64,000 bases of DNA from contig NZ_CP095742.1 of assembly GCF_023078495.1 (NCBI RefSeq), positions 868,001-932,000 on the forward strand, in the 5' to 3' direction. Shown in pieces: positions 16,379 through 24,200 of the stretch. Under the pieces are notes generated by a model, which did not search any database, was not told the origin of the DNA, and saw nothing but the letters and a program-made list of their open reading frames with translations. The stretch's first letter is position 1, and the number at the start of each line of letters is the position of its first letter. A program made the position numbers and the translations under genes. Origin of the DNA: Luteibacter aegosomatissinici (lineage in GTDB: Bacteria > Pseudomonadota > Gammaproteobacteria > Xanthomonadales > Rhodanobacteraceae).

Positions 16379-17206
16379 TTAGTGCGCGACGAGCATTGGG
16401 ATGTCGGACTGCATGAACAGGTACCGGGTGGTGCCACCCAGCACCAGCTCTGAAAGCCGCGAGCGGCCCCAGGCGCCCATCACGATCAGGTCCGCCCCGG
16501 CCTCGTGGGCGATCTTCAGCAGTTCGGGCCCCGGCGACGACAACGCCGCCTCATCGAGCTTGCGCACATCGGCCTTCACGCCGTGCGTATCCAGCCACCC
16601 GCAGATATCGGTATCGGGCAGGGCGCAGGTGCCGATTTCCTCATCACGGCTGCCGTCGATCACAGTGACCTTGCCGGTCTTGCGCAGCAGGGGCAGGGCC
16701 GAGCGGAGCGCAAGCGCGGACTCCCGGCTGCCGCTCCACGCGACCAGTACGTTCTCCCCCAGTGTCTCGACCGGCGCCGTGTCGGGCACCACGAGTACGC
16801 CACGGCTTGCGCCGAACACGGTGCGCGATACCACGCCGAAACCGATGGGCGCATCGCCGCGCATGGTGGAGGAGCGCTCCATCACCACCAGGTCGTAACC
16901 CGCCGAGGCATGCGTCAGAAGGGTGACCGTATCGCCGTTGCCCACCCGCCATTTGCCCTTCAGGCCGTGCGAGCTGAGCAGGTCGGTCCAGTCGGCAGCC
17001 ACCGCACGAGCTTCGGTCGCCCTTTGCCTTACGGCATCCAGTTGCATGGGCACCGCCTCGGGGACGGTGAATGCGGCGGCCGGCATGTCGACGACGTGCA
17101 TGCCATCGAGGCGGGCATCGATGCGTGCCGCCATGGCCAGCGCGGCACGCAGGCCGGCCCCTTGCAGGGGCAGGCGCGGAACACTCAGGAGAAGTTCGAG
17201 GGTCAT
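16379..17206 (-). CDS. universal stress protein, tandem-domain UspA type
   Basis: A 275-residue cytoplasmic protein made of two UspA-like halves. The C-terminal half keeps the ATP-binding loop VMGAWGRSRLSELVLGGTT (G-2x-G-9x-G-S/T pattern). The N-terminal half has the degenerate VVMERSSTMRGDAPIGFG at the matching place. The start at 17206 (MTLELLLSV) fits the first beta-strand of the fold. Such proteins help cells survive stress, starvation or low oxygen. There is no sign of a partner operon; TrhA is divergent. Confidence 0.85.
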   Translation of the reverse strand: MTLELLLSVPRLPLQGAGLRAALAMAARIDARLDGMHVVDMPAAAFTVPEAVPMQLDAVRQRATEARAVAADWTDLLSSHGLKGKWRVGNGDTVTLLTHASAGYDLVVMERSSTMRGDAPIGFGVVSRTVFGASRGVLVVPDTAPVETLGENVLVAWSGSRESALALRSALPLLRKTGKVTVIDGSRDEEIGTCALPDTDICGWLDTHGVKADVRKLDEAALSSPGPELLKIAHEAGADLIVMGAWGRSRLSELVLGGTTRYLFMQSDIPMLVAH

Positions 17207-17319
17207 GCCTGCATGGAACACCGCCCGGTGGCCCGAGGCAAGCCCCAGTTGCGAACCTTTCGCATCGGGCGGCGGCTTGGAGTACCCTCGGAGGTCACTT
17301 TGTGCACCGCGGAAAGAGC

Positions 17320-17985
17320 ATGTCCCTCGAAAGCGCCCAGCCGCGCTACGGCTTTGGCGAAGAACTTGCGAGCAGCCTGATACACGGCCTGGGCATCGTG
17401 CTCAGCATTATTGGCCTCGCCGTACTGGTCGCCTTTTCCGCCATGTACGGCGGAACACGCACGGTGGTGGCAAGTTCCGTATTCGGTGCGACGCTTATCC
17501 TGCTTTACACCGCATCGACGCTCTACCACTCGGTTCCACCGGGTGGCGTCGCCAAGCGCACGTTCCGCACGCTGGACCACATCGCCATTTTCCTCCTGAT
17601 CGCGGGCACCTATACGCCATTCACGCTGCTGGCGTTGCCGGGCGCATGGGGCTGGGGCCTGTTCGGCACGATCTGGGGCCTCGCCATCCTGGGGAGTGCC
17701 GCGGAGCTGGGCTTGCTCAAGCGTTACCGCAAGGCCGCCGTGGTGATGTATGTGCTGATGGGCTGGGTGGCGGTCGTCGCTATCGAGCCGCTTCGCGAGA
17801 ACGTCGAAACCGGTGGGCTGGTGTTGTTGTTTGCCGGTGGTATCGCATACACCGCGGGCGTGCCGTTCTATGTGTCGCGGCGTATGCCGTATGGGCACGC
17901 GATCTGGCACTTCTTCGTGCTGGCGGGCAGCGTGCTGCACTACCTCGCGATTTTGCTTTATGTCATTCCTGATGCGCCGCGTTGA
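17320..17985 (+). CDS. trhA: hemolysin III / PAQR family membrane protein TrhA
   Basis: A 221-residue integral membrane protein with seven predicted helices. The family's metal-binding and active residues are visible: SSLIHG (about 18-23), STLYHS, RTLDHIAIFLLIAGTYTPF, and the C-terminal GHAIWHFFVLAGSVLHYLAI. The ATG at 17320 follows GGAAAGAGC, giving a GGAAAG ribosome-binding site. TrhA proteins affect membrane fluidity in bacteria; hemolysis is not a secure function. A REP pair begins nine bases after the stop. Confidence 0.88.
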   Translation: MSLESAQPRYGFGEELASSLIHGLGIVLSIIGLAVLVAFSAMYGGTRTVVASSVFGATLILLYTASTLYHSVPPGGVAKRTFRTLDHIAIFLLIAGTYTPFTLLALPGAWGWGLFGTIWGLAILGSAAELGLLKRYRKAAVVMYVLMGWVAVVAIEPLRENVETGGLVLLFAGGIAYTAGVPFYVSRRMPYGHAIWHFFVLAGSVLHYLAILLYVIPDAPR

Positions 17986-17993
17986 GTGCATCG

Positions 17994-18089
17994 GTAGGAG
18001 CCCACCCTGTGGGCGACGCTTTTCGCGATAGAGCCGCTGGTCCTGTAGCGGTATCGCGAAAAGATGTCGCCCACAGGGTGGGCTCCTAC
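17994..18089. repeat. REP pair, family A, head-to-head
   Basis: Outer arms GTAGGAGCCCACCC and GGGTGGGCTCCTAC, with inner arms containing TTTTCGCGATA and TATCGCGAAAA. It lies between the convergent trhA and DUF885 genes. Confidence 0.85.
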
Positions 18090-18099
18090 CTGTTCTTAT

Positions 18100-19863
18100 T
18101 TATTTCTTTAGCTGCTCGGGGATGAAGCGGGTGCGCACGGCCTCGGCCAGCAGGTCGGGCGGGAGCAGGCCCTGGGCGATCAGGAAATCGTTGAACGCCT
18201 TGCGGTCGAACTTCTTGCCGAGCTTCACCTGGGTTTCCGCACGCAGCTGCAGGATCCGCGAGTAACCATAGAAATACGCGGTGGCCTGGCCGGGTGAGTT
18301 CAGCGTGTAGCGGTCCAGTTCCTGGCGTGCCATGGGCTCGGAGAGGCCGACGTCGTTCACGAGGATATCGTGCGCACGGTCGCGATCGACCAGGCCGAGG
18401 TTGAGCATCGGATCCAGGAACGCGCGGGCGGCGCGCAGCAGGCGGAACTGCAGGGCGATGAACTGACCTGCCGGCGGCTCGTAGGGCACCATCTCCGCTT
18501 CGGCGTAAAGGGCCCAGCCTTCCACGTTCACGCTGTTGAAGGCGAACAGGCTGCGAGTCAGCGAGACACCCTGTTCCACCATCGCCGCGAACTGAAGCTC
18601 GTGGCCGGGGCGGCCTTCGTGTGCCGTGAGCGTCCAAGCCGCGGCTTCAAAGGTGAAATCGTCGTACATCTGCGACGCATCGCCATTGGCCGGCGGGTTG
18701 CCGGTCGTGAGCACGAACGTGCCACGCTGCCCGGTGTTGTTGATGAACGGCGGCGGATCCATGTGCGGTGCCGGCGTACGTGCGTTCTCAGCTTCGGAGG
18801 CCAGGCGCATGGCCAGTTCGCGCTTCGGCAGCTCCACGATGCGCTGCTTGCGGATCGTATCTTCGATCTTGCCGATAACCGTGTGGTAGGTCGGCACCAC
18901 CTGGTCCTTGGCAAGCTGCTTCTTCTTCAGTGCTTTCAGCACATCGCGGTAATCGCCCTCGGGCAGGCCTTCGGCCTTCGCCACCACGGGGGCGAGTTGC
19001 TGCAGCGCGTACGAGGTCTCCATGAACTCGAGCTCGGCGCGGCCGATAAGGTCACGCGGCGCGATATCCAGGCCCACCTGTTCCAGGTTGTAGGCGTACA
19101 TCGGTTCGGGCAGGCGGAAATCGGTGCGCGCACGCGGCAGCACGGTCTTCTTCAGCCACGCGTTGTAGTCCTTCAATTGCTTGTCGAGCGTGGCCATCGC
19201 GGCTTCACTGCCGGCGATCTTCTTCTCGGCAAACAGCTTGCGGATGCCATCCACGTAGCGATCGGTATTGCCGAGCTTCTGCTCGATATCCGCCTTCACC
19301 GGACCGAGCAGCTGCTTGTCGCCCAGTTTTTCGGTGGTGCGCGCCTTGGCCTGGTCAACCAACGCCGTGCAGCCCTTGGTCGCACCGATGTAGCAGTTGA
19401 GACGGCCGAGTGCGGCCTTGTTCTGCTCCGGCGTGCTCTCGGCATTGAGCAGCGAGAACTCACCACTGAAGATCATCTGCCCCGCATCGAACCACGGCAG
19501 CATGTATTTGTCGTTGAGGTCGATACCCTTGATGTTGCCATCGATCTGCTTGACCAGGATCTGCAGGTCCTGGTGGACGTTGGGGTCTTTTTCTTCGGCA
19601 AGCCGCTTCTGCAGCTTCTCGCGCACCTCGACCAGCGCGGCACGCTGGCGCTTGTCGATATCCGGCCCGAGGTCGGCGGTCTTTTCGTCGTAGCCCTTCA
19701 CACCGATATCGGTGGCGGACTCGGGACTGAACTTTGCGGTGACATCGAGCAGCAGCTGCGCATCGGCATTGCTGCGGGCGATCCAGGCCGGCTGTGCGGC
19801 TTCGGCGTGCAGGCTGCCCACGGCAAACGTAACCGCGGCGGCGAGGGTAAGGCGTCGGAACAT
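18100..19863 (-). CDS. DUF885 family zinc-metallopeptidase-like protein
   Basis: A 587-residue exported protein with a signal peptide (about 1-22, ending HAEAAQ). The family's zinc motif HExxxGH is at H415-E416 and H421 (HEGRPGHE). A downstream glutamate lies in NVEGWALYAE. DUF885 proteins are thought to be gluzincin-type peptidases. The start at 19863 is preferred because GGGGAG lies six bases before it; the ATG two codons upstream abuts that site. It follows the DUF456 gene region but has its own leader. Substrate unknown. Confidence 0.85.
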   Translation of the reverse strand: MFRRLTLAAAVTFAVGSLHAEAAQPAWIARSNADAQLLLDVTAKFSPESATDIGVKGYDEKTADLGPDIDKRQRAALVEVREKLQKRLAEEKDPNVHQDLQILVKQIDGNIKGIDLNDKYMLPWFDAGQMIFSGEFSLLNAESTPEQNKAALGRLNCYIGATKGCTALVDQAKARTTEKLGDKQLLGPVKADIEQKLGNTDRYVDGIRKLFAEKKIAGSEAAMATLDKQLKDYNAWLKKTVLPRARTDFRLPEPMYAYNLEQVGLDIAPRDLIGRAELEFMETSYALQQLAPVVAKAEGLPEGDYRDVLKALKKKQLAKDQVVPTYHTVIGKIEDTIRKQRIVELPKRELAMRLASEAENARTPAPHMDPPPFINNTGQRGTFVLTTGNPPANGDASQMYDDFTFEAAAWTLTAHEGRPGHELQFAAMVEQGVSLTRSLFAFNSVNVEGWALYAEAEMVPYEPPAGQFIALQFRLLRAARAFLDPMLNLGLVDRDRAHDILVNDVGLSEPMARQELDRYTLNSPGQATAYFYGYSRILQLRAETQVKLGKKFDRKAFNDFLIAQGLLPPDLLAEAVRTRFIPEQLKK

Positions 19864-19934
19864 GGGCATCTCCCCGGGTGAGTGCCCGGAGACTAGCCGG
19901 GACGGCAGGGGGGCGCCATGTGCCACCGGATGGG

Positions 19935-20417
19935 TCAGGCAAGCAGCAGCGCGACGCCCGCCATGCCCAGCATCAGGAAGGAGATGACCACCTTGGCCAG
20001 CATGCCCACCAGCATGCCGACCCAGGTGCTTACGCCTACGTGCGCCGAGCGCAGGATGCTTTTGCCCGAGGACAGCTCACCCACCACGGCACCGGCGAAG
20101 GGGCCGATGATGAGGCCGGGAATACCGAAGAACATGCCGACGGTCGTCCCCACGCCCGCGCCCCATAAGGCCCTCGGCGTGGCACCTATCTTCTTGGCCC
20201 CGAGCGATGCGGATATGAAGTCCAGCGCCACGCCCACGGCACCGACGATGCCGATGGCCACCAGCCAGCCCCAGCCGAGATGCTGGTACTCATCCACCGC
20301 GGCGGCCAGCCATATGCCGCCGAAGATCATGGGGATGCCGGGCAGCACCGGCAGGATGGCACCTGCGATGCCGCCGACGATGAGCGCGGCGGCGAGCAGG
20401 TACAGGGCGAGGTCCAT
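19935..20417 (-). CDS. DUF456 family membrane protein
   Basis: A 160-residue inner-membrane protein with about five hydrophobic segments. It contains the family hallmarks GAILPVLPGIPMIFGG near residues 20-35 and GTTVGMFFGIPGLIIGPFAGAV near 90-110. Function is unknown for the family. Its ATG overlaps the stop codon of the upstream lipoprotein gene (TGATG), so the two are almost certainly translated together. Confidence 0.85.
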   Translation of the reverse strand: MDLALYLLAAALIVGGIAGAILPVLPGIPMIFGGIWLAAAVDEYQHLGWGWLVAIGIVGAVGVALDFISASLGAKKIGATPRALWGAGVGTTVGMFFGIPGLIIGPFAGAVVGELSSGKSILRSAHVGVSTWVGMLVGMLAKVVISFLMLGMAGVALLLA

Positions 20418-21187
20418 CAGCGGAAGGCCTCGCGGTATTCCGGCTTCAGGTAGGAGAAAAACACTTCGCTGGGCACATCCACCGCCTGCGGGCCCGCCGC
20501 ATAGGCGGCCACCTGGTAGGGCGGGAAGATGAAAGTGAGCCCGTGCACCTTGTCGTCCGGCCCCGTGAGCAGGTTGAACACGCGGTAGTGATCCTTGCCT
20601 GGCGCGGTGCCTTCCTCGATCTGGCGGGTATCCGACGCTAGCGGCTCATCCTGGTCATCCAGCTGGGTGATCAGCTGGCGCCGGGCCTCGGAGGCAAAGA
20701 CGTGCTCGGCCGCGTCCGGATCGGTGAACAGCTCGCGGATGCCCACGACGCGGTCGGTATCCTTGTCGAAGGTGAAGCTATCGACGATGGGGGCCGGATG
20801 GGCGCCGCCGGTGAAGGCCTGCCCATCCACCTGCACGTTGATGAAGCGATCGGTTCGTGCCGAAACGGCGATATCCAGGTTCAGGTCCCAGGGCATCTCG
20901 CGCGCCTGTTCGCGGGCCCCGGGGGCGTCGAGGCTATCCAGGAACGCGCGCTTCTGCCCATCGACAAAACGATCGATCGCATGGCGCAGCGGATCCGCCT
21001 TCGGCGGCAGCTTGGGGAGCGAAAGCTCCATGGTATAGAGGCCCTCCTGGCCGGAACGGGTATCCTTATCGGCACTCGCCTGCGCGGGCGGCGCCGTGTG
21101 TCCGCCGTTCGTCTGGTCGGCGCCTTCGCGGCAGGCAGCAAGCCCGGCGGTGGCGATGACCAGCGACAGGATGTGTCGCACCAGCAT
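20417..21187 (-). CDS. lipoprotein with RsiV-like DUF3298 domain
   Basis: A 256-residue predicted lipoprotein with signal peptide and lipobox ATAGLAAC. The mature part has a DUF4163/DUF3298-type arrangement. VDGQAFTGGAHPAPIVDSFTFD and RELFTDPD match the RsiV C-terminal domain, and FIFPPYQVAAYAAGPQAVDVP is a typical DUF3298 end. These domains often occur in exported proteins and in lysozyme-sensing anti-sigma factors. There is no sigma factor gene here. The start at 21187 has AGGGAGAG nine bases upstream. First gene of a two-gene unit with DUF456. Confidence 0.8.
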   Translation of the reverse strand: MLVRHILSLVIATAGLAACREGADQTNGGHTAPPAQASADKDTRSGQEGLYTMELSLPKLPPKADPLRHAIDRFVDGQKRAFLDSLDAPGAREQAREMPWDLNLDIAVSARTDRFINVQVDGQAFTGGAHPAPIVDSFTFDKDTDRVVGIRELFTDPDAAEHVFASEARRQLITQLDDQDEPLASDTRQIEEGTAPGKDHYRVFNLLTGPDDKVHGLTFIFPPYQVAAYAAGPQAVDVPSEVFFSYLKPEYREAFR

Positions 21188-21270
21188 TTCGGCAATCTCT
21201 CCCTGCGAGGCTCGCATCTTAGCGTAGACACCGCATGGCGCAGAGGGCGTCAACGTAACGAAGGAACAGC

Positions 21271-21930
21271 GTGCACAACGCGATGACGGAAACCGTCACC
21301 CTGCTGAAGGCCGATGAGCTCGGCCGCATCGAACGTGTCGAGCGCGACGGCGTGGTACTCATTCGCCGTGATATCGCCGCGGCCCGCTGGTGGGCGCGCG
21401 CGTTTGCCCGCCGCGCCGCGGCACGCGAGGCGCGGGCCCTGCAGCGGCTGGATGGCGTGGATGGGGTGCCACGCCTGCTCGCGTGGAATGGCCGGGTGCT
21501 GGAACGCAGCTATATGGCCGGCCAGCCCATGCAGGTGGGCCGGCCACTGGATGCGGCGTATTACCGCGATGCCCTGCGCCTGCTGGCCGTGCTGCACCGG
21601 CGTGGCATCGTCCACAACGACCTGGCCAAGGAGCCCAACTGGCTGGTGCGCGAGGACGGCAGCCCCGGGCTCGTGGATTTCCAAATCGCCTGGACCCGCG
21701 GCCGCCGCGGCACGCTGTTCCGCCTGCTTGCGCGTGAGGACCTGCGCCACCTGCTGAAGCACAAGCGGACGTACGTAGCCGATCGGCTCAGCGTGCGCCA
21801 GAAGGCGATCCTGGCCCAGCCCGCACCGCATTCGCGGCTGTGGCGGGCGACGGGCAAGCGCCTTTACAAGCTCATCGCCCGGCGAATCTTCGGTTATTGG
21901 GATAACGAAGGGCAGGGCCGCATCCGGTAG
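21271..21930 (+). CDS. RIO/Kdo-kinase-like small protein kinase-fold protein
   Basis: A 219-residue protein with the catalytic core of a small kinase: H115-N-D117 in GIVHNDLAKEPN with N123, and D136 in GLVDFQIAW. This resembles the RIO and lipopolysaccharide Kdo-kinase group more than classical Ser/Thr kinases. A clear Gly-rich loop is not seen. The GTG at 21271 has AAGGA five bases upstream; an ATG four codons later is too far from it. The TAG stop is formed by the head of a REP element, so the natural C-terminus may once have been different. Likely an envelope sugar or protein kinase, unproven. Confidence 0.7.
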   Translation: MHNAMTETVTLLKADELGRIERVERDGVVLIRRDIAAARWWARAFARRAAAREARALQRLDGVDGVPRLLAWNGRVLERSYMAGQPMQVGRPLDAAYYRDALRLLAVLHRRGIVHNDLAKEPNWLVREDGSPGLVDFQIAWTRGRRGTLFRLLAREDLRHLLKHKRTYVADRLSVRQKAILAQPAPHSRLWRATGKRLYKLIARRIFGYWDNEGQGRIR

Positions 21931-22021
21931 GAGCCCACCCTGTGGGCGACATCGTTCGCGCCGGGGCAACAGGGCCTGACGCGCGATCGCGAACGGCATC
22001 GCCCACAGGGTGGGCTCCTAC
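21927..22021. repeat. REP pair, family A, overlapping a stop codon
   Basis: GTAGGAGCCCACCCTGTGGGC starts at 21927 and its reverse complement ends at 22021. The first TAG is the stop codon of the kinase-like gene. The block separates two convergent genes. Confidence 0.85.
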
Positions 22022-22045
22022 GAAAGGCTATTCGGGGCGGCCCGT

Positions 22046-22822
22046 TTATTTCTCGACGAACGCGCGCTCAATCACGTAGTCGCCCGGCTCACGGGTGCGC
22101 GGCGAGGCCTGGAAGCCTTCACCATCGAGCAGCACGCAGATGTCTTCCAGCATCGAGGGGCTGCCACAGAGCATCACGCGGTCTTCGGCCGGGTTCAGCT
22201 GGGGCAGGCCGGTGGCGCGGGCCATTTCGCCGTCGGCGATCGCATCCGTGATGCGACCGCGGTTACGAAATTCCTCACGGGTGACTGTGGGGTAATACAC
22301 CAGCTTTTCGCGGACCAGCTCGCCCAGGTATTCGTGGTTCGGCAGCTCGTTCTCGATGTAATTCGAGTAAGCCAGGTCGTTCACGTGGCGCACGCCGTGG
22401 GCCAGGATGATCTTGTCGAAGCGATCGTACGTTTCCGGATCGCGGATGATGGACATGAACGGCGCGAGGCCGGTGCCAGTGCCCAGCAGGTAAAGGCGCT
22501 TGCCCGGCTTCAGGTCGTTCAGCACCAGCGTGCCGGTGGGCTTGCGGCTCACGATCACCGGGTCGCCCGGCTTCAGGTGCTGCAGGCGCGAGGTGAGCGG
22601 GCCGTCCTGCACCTTGATACTGAAGAACTCCAGGTGTTCCTCGTAATGCGCACTGGCAATGGAATACGCGCGCATGAGCGGGCGGCCATCCACTTCCAGC
22701 CCGATCATCACGAAGTGACCGCTTTCAAAGCGGAAGCCCGGATCGCGCGTGGTGCGGAAGCTGAAAAGCGAATCGTTCCAGTGATGTACGTCGATGACGT
22801 GCTCGGTCGCCAGTGCCACCAT
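22046..22822 (-). CDS. fpr: ferredoxin--NADP+ reductase
   Basis: A 258-residue FAD enzyme of the bacterial Fpr class. The FAD-binding RxYS motif is RAYSIAS (about 50-56). The NADP loop is LLGTGTGLAPFMSI near residues 110-123. It has the CGSP motif (VMLCGSPSM) and the C-terminal FVEK that stacks on the flavin in this class. It exchanges electrons between NADPH and ferredoxin or flavodoxin in the cytoplasm. The ATG at 22822 begins the conserved protein; the longer upstream frame is Arg/Pro-rich and not conserved in style. Confidence 0.92.
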   Translation of the reverse strand: MVALATEHVIDVHHWNDSLFSFRTTRDPGFRFESGHFVMIGLEVDGRPLMRAYSIASAHYEEHLEFFSIKVQDGPLTSRLQHLKPGDPVIVSRKPTGTLVLNDLKPGKRLYLLGTGTGLAPFMSIIRDPETYDRFDKIILAHGVRHVNDLAYSNYIENELPNHEYLGELVREKLVYYPTVTREEFRNRGRITDAIADGEMARATGLPQLNPAEDRVMLCGSPSMLEDICVLLDGEGFQASPRTREPGDYVIERAFVEK

Positions 22823-23063
22823 GGTGTGCGTTGCCTCTGAACAAATAGGGACGAAGCCACCGCGCCCCGCGCGGCAAGCCTTGGAATCAGCTGGGGAAGC
22901 GGCCCGCGGGCCGCGCTGCCTGGCGCGTGGCGCCGCTCCCCCGTGGGGTGGGTGCGGGCTCAAGGCTATAAGGATACGGCATCCGGGGCCTTGTCGCCGC
23001 CGGGGTGGCCTATCCCGTCTCGTCCTGGTCTAAGATCGGGCCGTCCCCCCAAGGAAGCTCCCA

Positions 23064-23453
23064 ATGACTCGACCCGAGTTCGCCCCGGGCCAGGCCTGGA
23101 CCTATCGCACCCGTCCGGGTGAGGAAGCCTCGCGGATCATCATCCGCAAGAAGGACATCGAGCCGGAGGATGGCGAGGTTTTCCATATCTCCATCCTGGG
23201 CGTGAAGCTGCGCAACCACCGGTTGCCTGGCGGCCTGCAGCCTGCCATGCACCACGCCGCGGTGGCCCGGACCACGCTGGACCAGAGCCTGCTGAACTAC
23301 GAGGGCGACGGCGATGACGACGAGACCTGGATGGACGGCTACGCCGTGTGGCGCCAGGCGTACGACAACGGCGATGCCGGCATCTTCGATATCCCGGTCA
23401 GCGAGATCCTCGGCTATATCGAGATGGTCATCGCGGCGTCGGGAGAGGTCTGA
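23064..23453 (+). CDS. conserved hypothetical protein
   Basis: A 129-residue acidic cytoplasmic protein of no family that I recognise. It begins MTRPEFAPGQAWTYRTRPGEE and has a very acidic stretch (YEGDGDDDETW) near residue 80. The ATG has AAGGAAG upstream. Its stop codon TGA overlaps the ATG of the next gene (TGATG), so the two are translationally coupled. Confidence 0.65.
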   Translation: MTRPEFAPGQAWTYRTRPGEEASRIIIRKKDIEPEDGEVFHISILGVKLRNHRLPGGLQPAMHHAAVARTTLDQSLLNYEGDGDDDETWMDGYAVWRQAYDNGDAGIFDIPVSEILGYIEMVIAASGEV

Positions 23454-23977
23454 TGGCGCGGAGCGTCCTGGCTTGCCTTGCCTCCGTCCTGCTCGCCGCC
23501 TGCGCCCACACGCCGTCCGCGAAACCGGCGCGGCCAGCGCCCCCGCCGCGCGATGGAAAGGTCAGCTACGAAGTGATTCCGGCCGGCGGCGCCGGTGAAT
23601 ACCACATGGAGGAAGGGCAGAGCTCGTTCGGTGCCCAGGCTATAACGAACGATCCACCTGCGTATCCGTCGTCGCTGATAGCGACGAACCTTCCGCCGAT
23701 CGTGGTGCGCGCCAAGGTCATCGTCGATGGCAACGGCAAGGTATCGGATGTGCGCGACCTCGACACCGCGGCTGTAGATGCCAGTCACAAGGCCTTCTTC
23801 GCCGCCACGCACGATGCGGCCATGCGCTGGACCTACACGCCCATGACGATCGTGCAGGAACATGAAGACGCACGCGGCAACTTCAGCGAAACCCGAAGCA
23901 CGGCACCCTTCAGCCTGGACTATGCGTTTCGCTTTGAACTTAAGGACGGCAAACCCGTCGTATCCGCCACCCAATAG
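23453..23977 (+). CDS. lipoprotein with TonB-C-like domain
   Basis: A 174-residue predicted lipoprotein; the lipobox is LLAAC near residue 17. The central part (about 70-145) with IVVRAKVIVDGNGKVSDVRD and the aromatic MRWTYTPM resembles the TonB C-terminal fold, but there is no transmembrane anchor other than the lipid. Such proteins may work at the envelope without energy transduction. The gene overlaps the previous one by one base (TGATG). Confidence 0.65.
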   Translation: MARSVLACLASVLLAACAHTPSAKPARPAPPPRDGKVSYEVIPAGGAGEYHMEEGQSSFGAQAITNDPPAYPSSLIATNLPPIVVRAKVIVDGNGKVSDVRDLDTAAVDASHKAFFAATHDAAMRWTYTPMTIVQEHEDARGNFSETRSTAPFSLDYAFRFELKDGKPVVSATQ

Positions 23978-24024
23978 AAAGTTTCATTACGGATTCCCGT
24001 CGGCGCTGTTTCATCGCACCTCTT

Positions 24025-24058
24025 CATCGGTTCATTCGCGAACGCGAATGAACCGATG
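24025..24058. repeat. perfect 16-bp inverted repeat
   Basis: CATCGGTTCATTCGCG and its exact reverse complement are separated by AA. There is no T-tract on either side, so a simple terminator is unlikely. It lies 47 bases after the lipoprotein gene and 48 bases before the terminator of the TonB-receptor gene. Confidence 0.6.
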
Positions 24059-24106
24059 CAGGAGCGACGCATGCACCTGCCGTACCCCGGAAACGCGCGA
24101 TGAACC

Positions 24107-24169
24107 AAAAAAGAGCGCCCGGTCCTCCCGAAACCAGCAGGGGAGGTGCTGGTTTCGGGAGGCGGGCGC
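24107..24169 (-). terminator. strong terminator of the TonB-dependent receptor gene
   Basis: A long stem: left arm 24115-24139 and right arm 24148-24169 (GCTGGTTTCGGGAGG pairs with CCTCCCGAAACCAGC). On the minus strand it is followed by TTTTTT (the A-run at 24107-24112). It lies 31 bases past the receptor stop codon. Confidence 0.85.
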
Positions 24170-24200
24170 AAGCGTCACACAGGGATTGGGTAAAGCGGTT

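Noticed and set aside
17300-17985. Calling the PAQR protein a true hemolysin
   Set aside because: The family name is historical; the sequence supports a TrhA-type membrane protein, not a pore-forming toxin.
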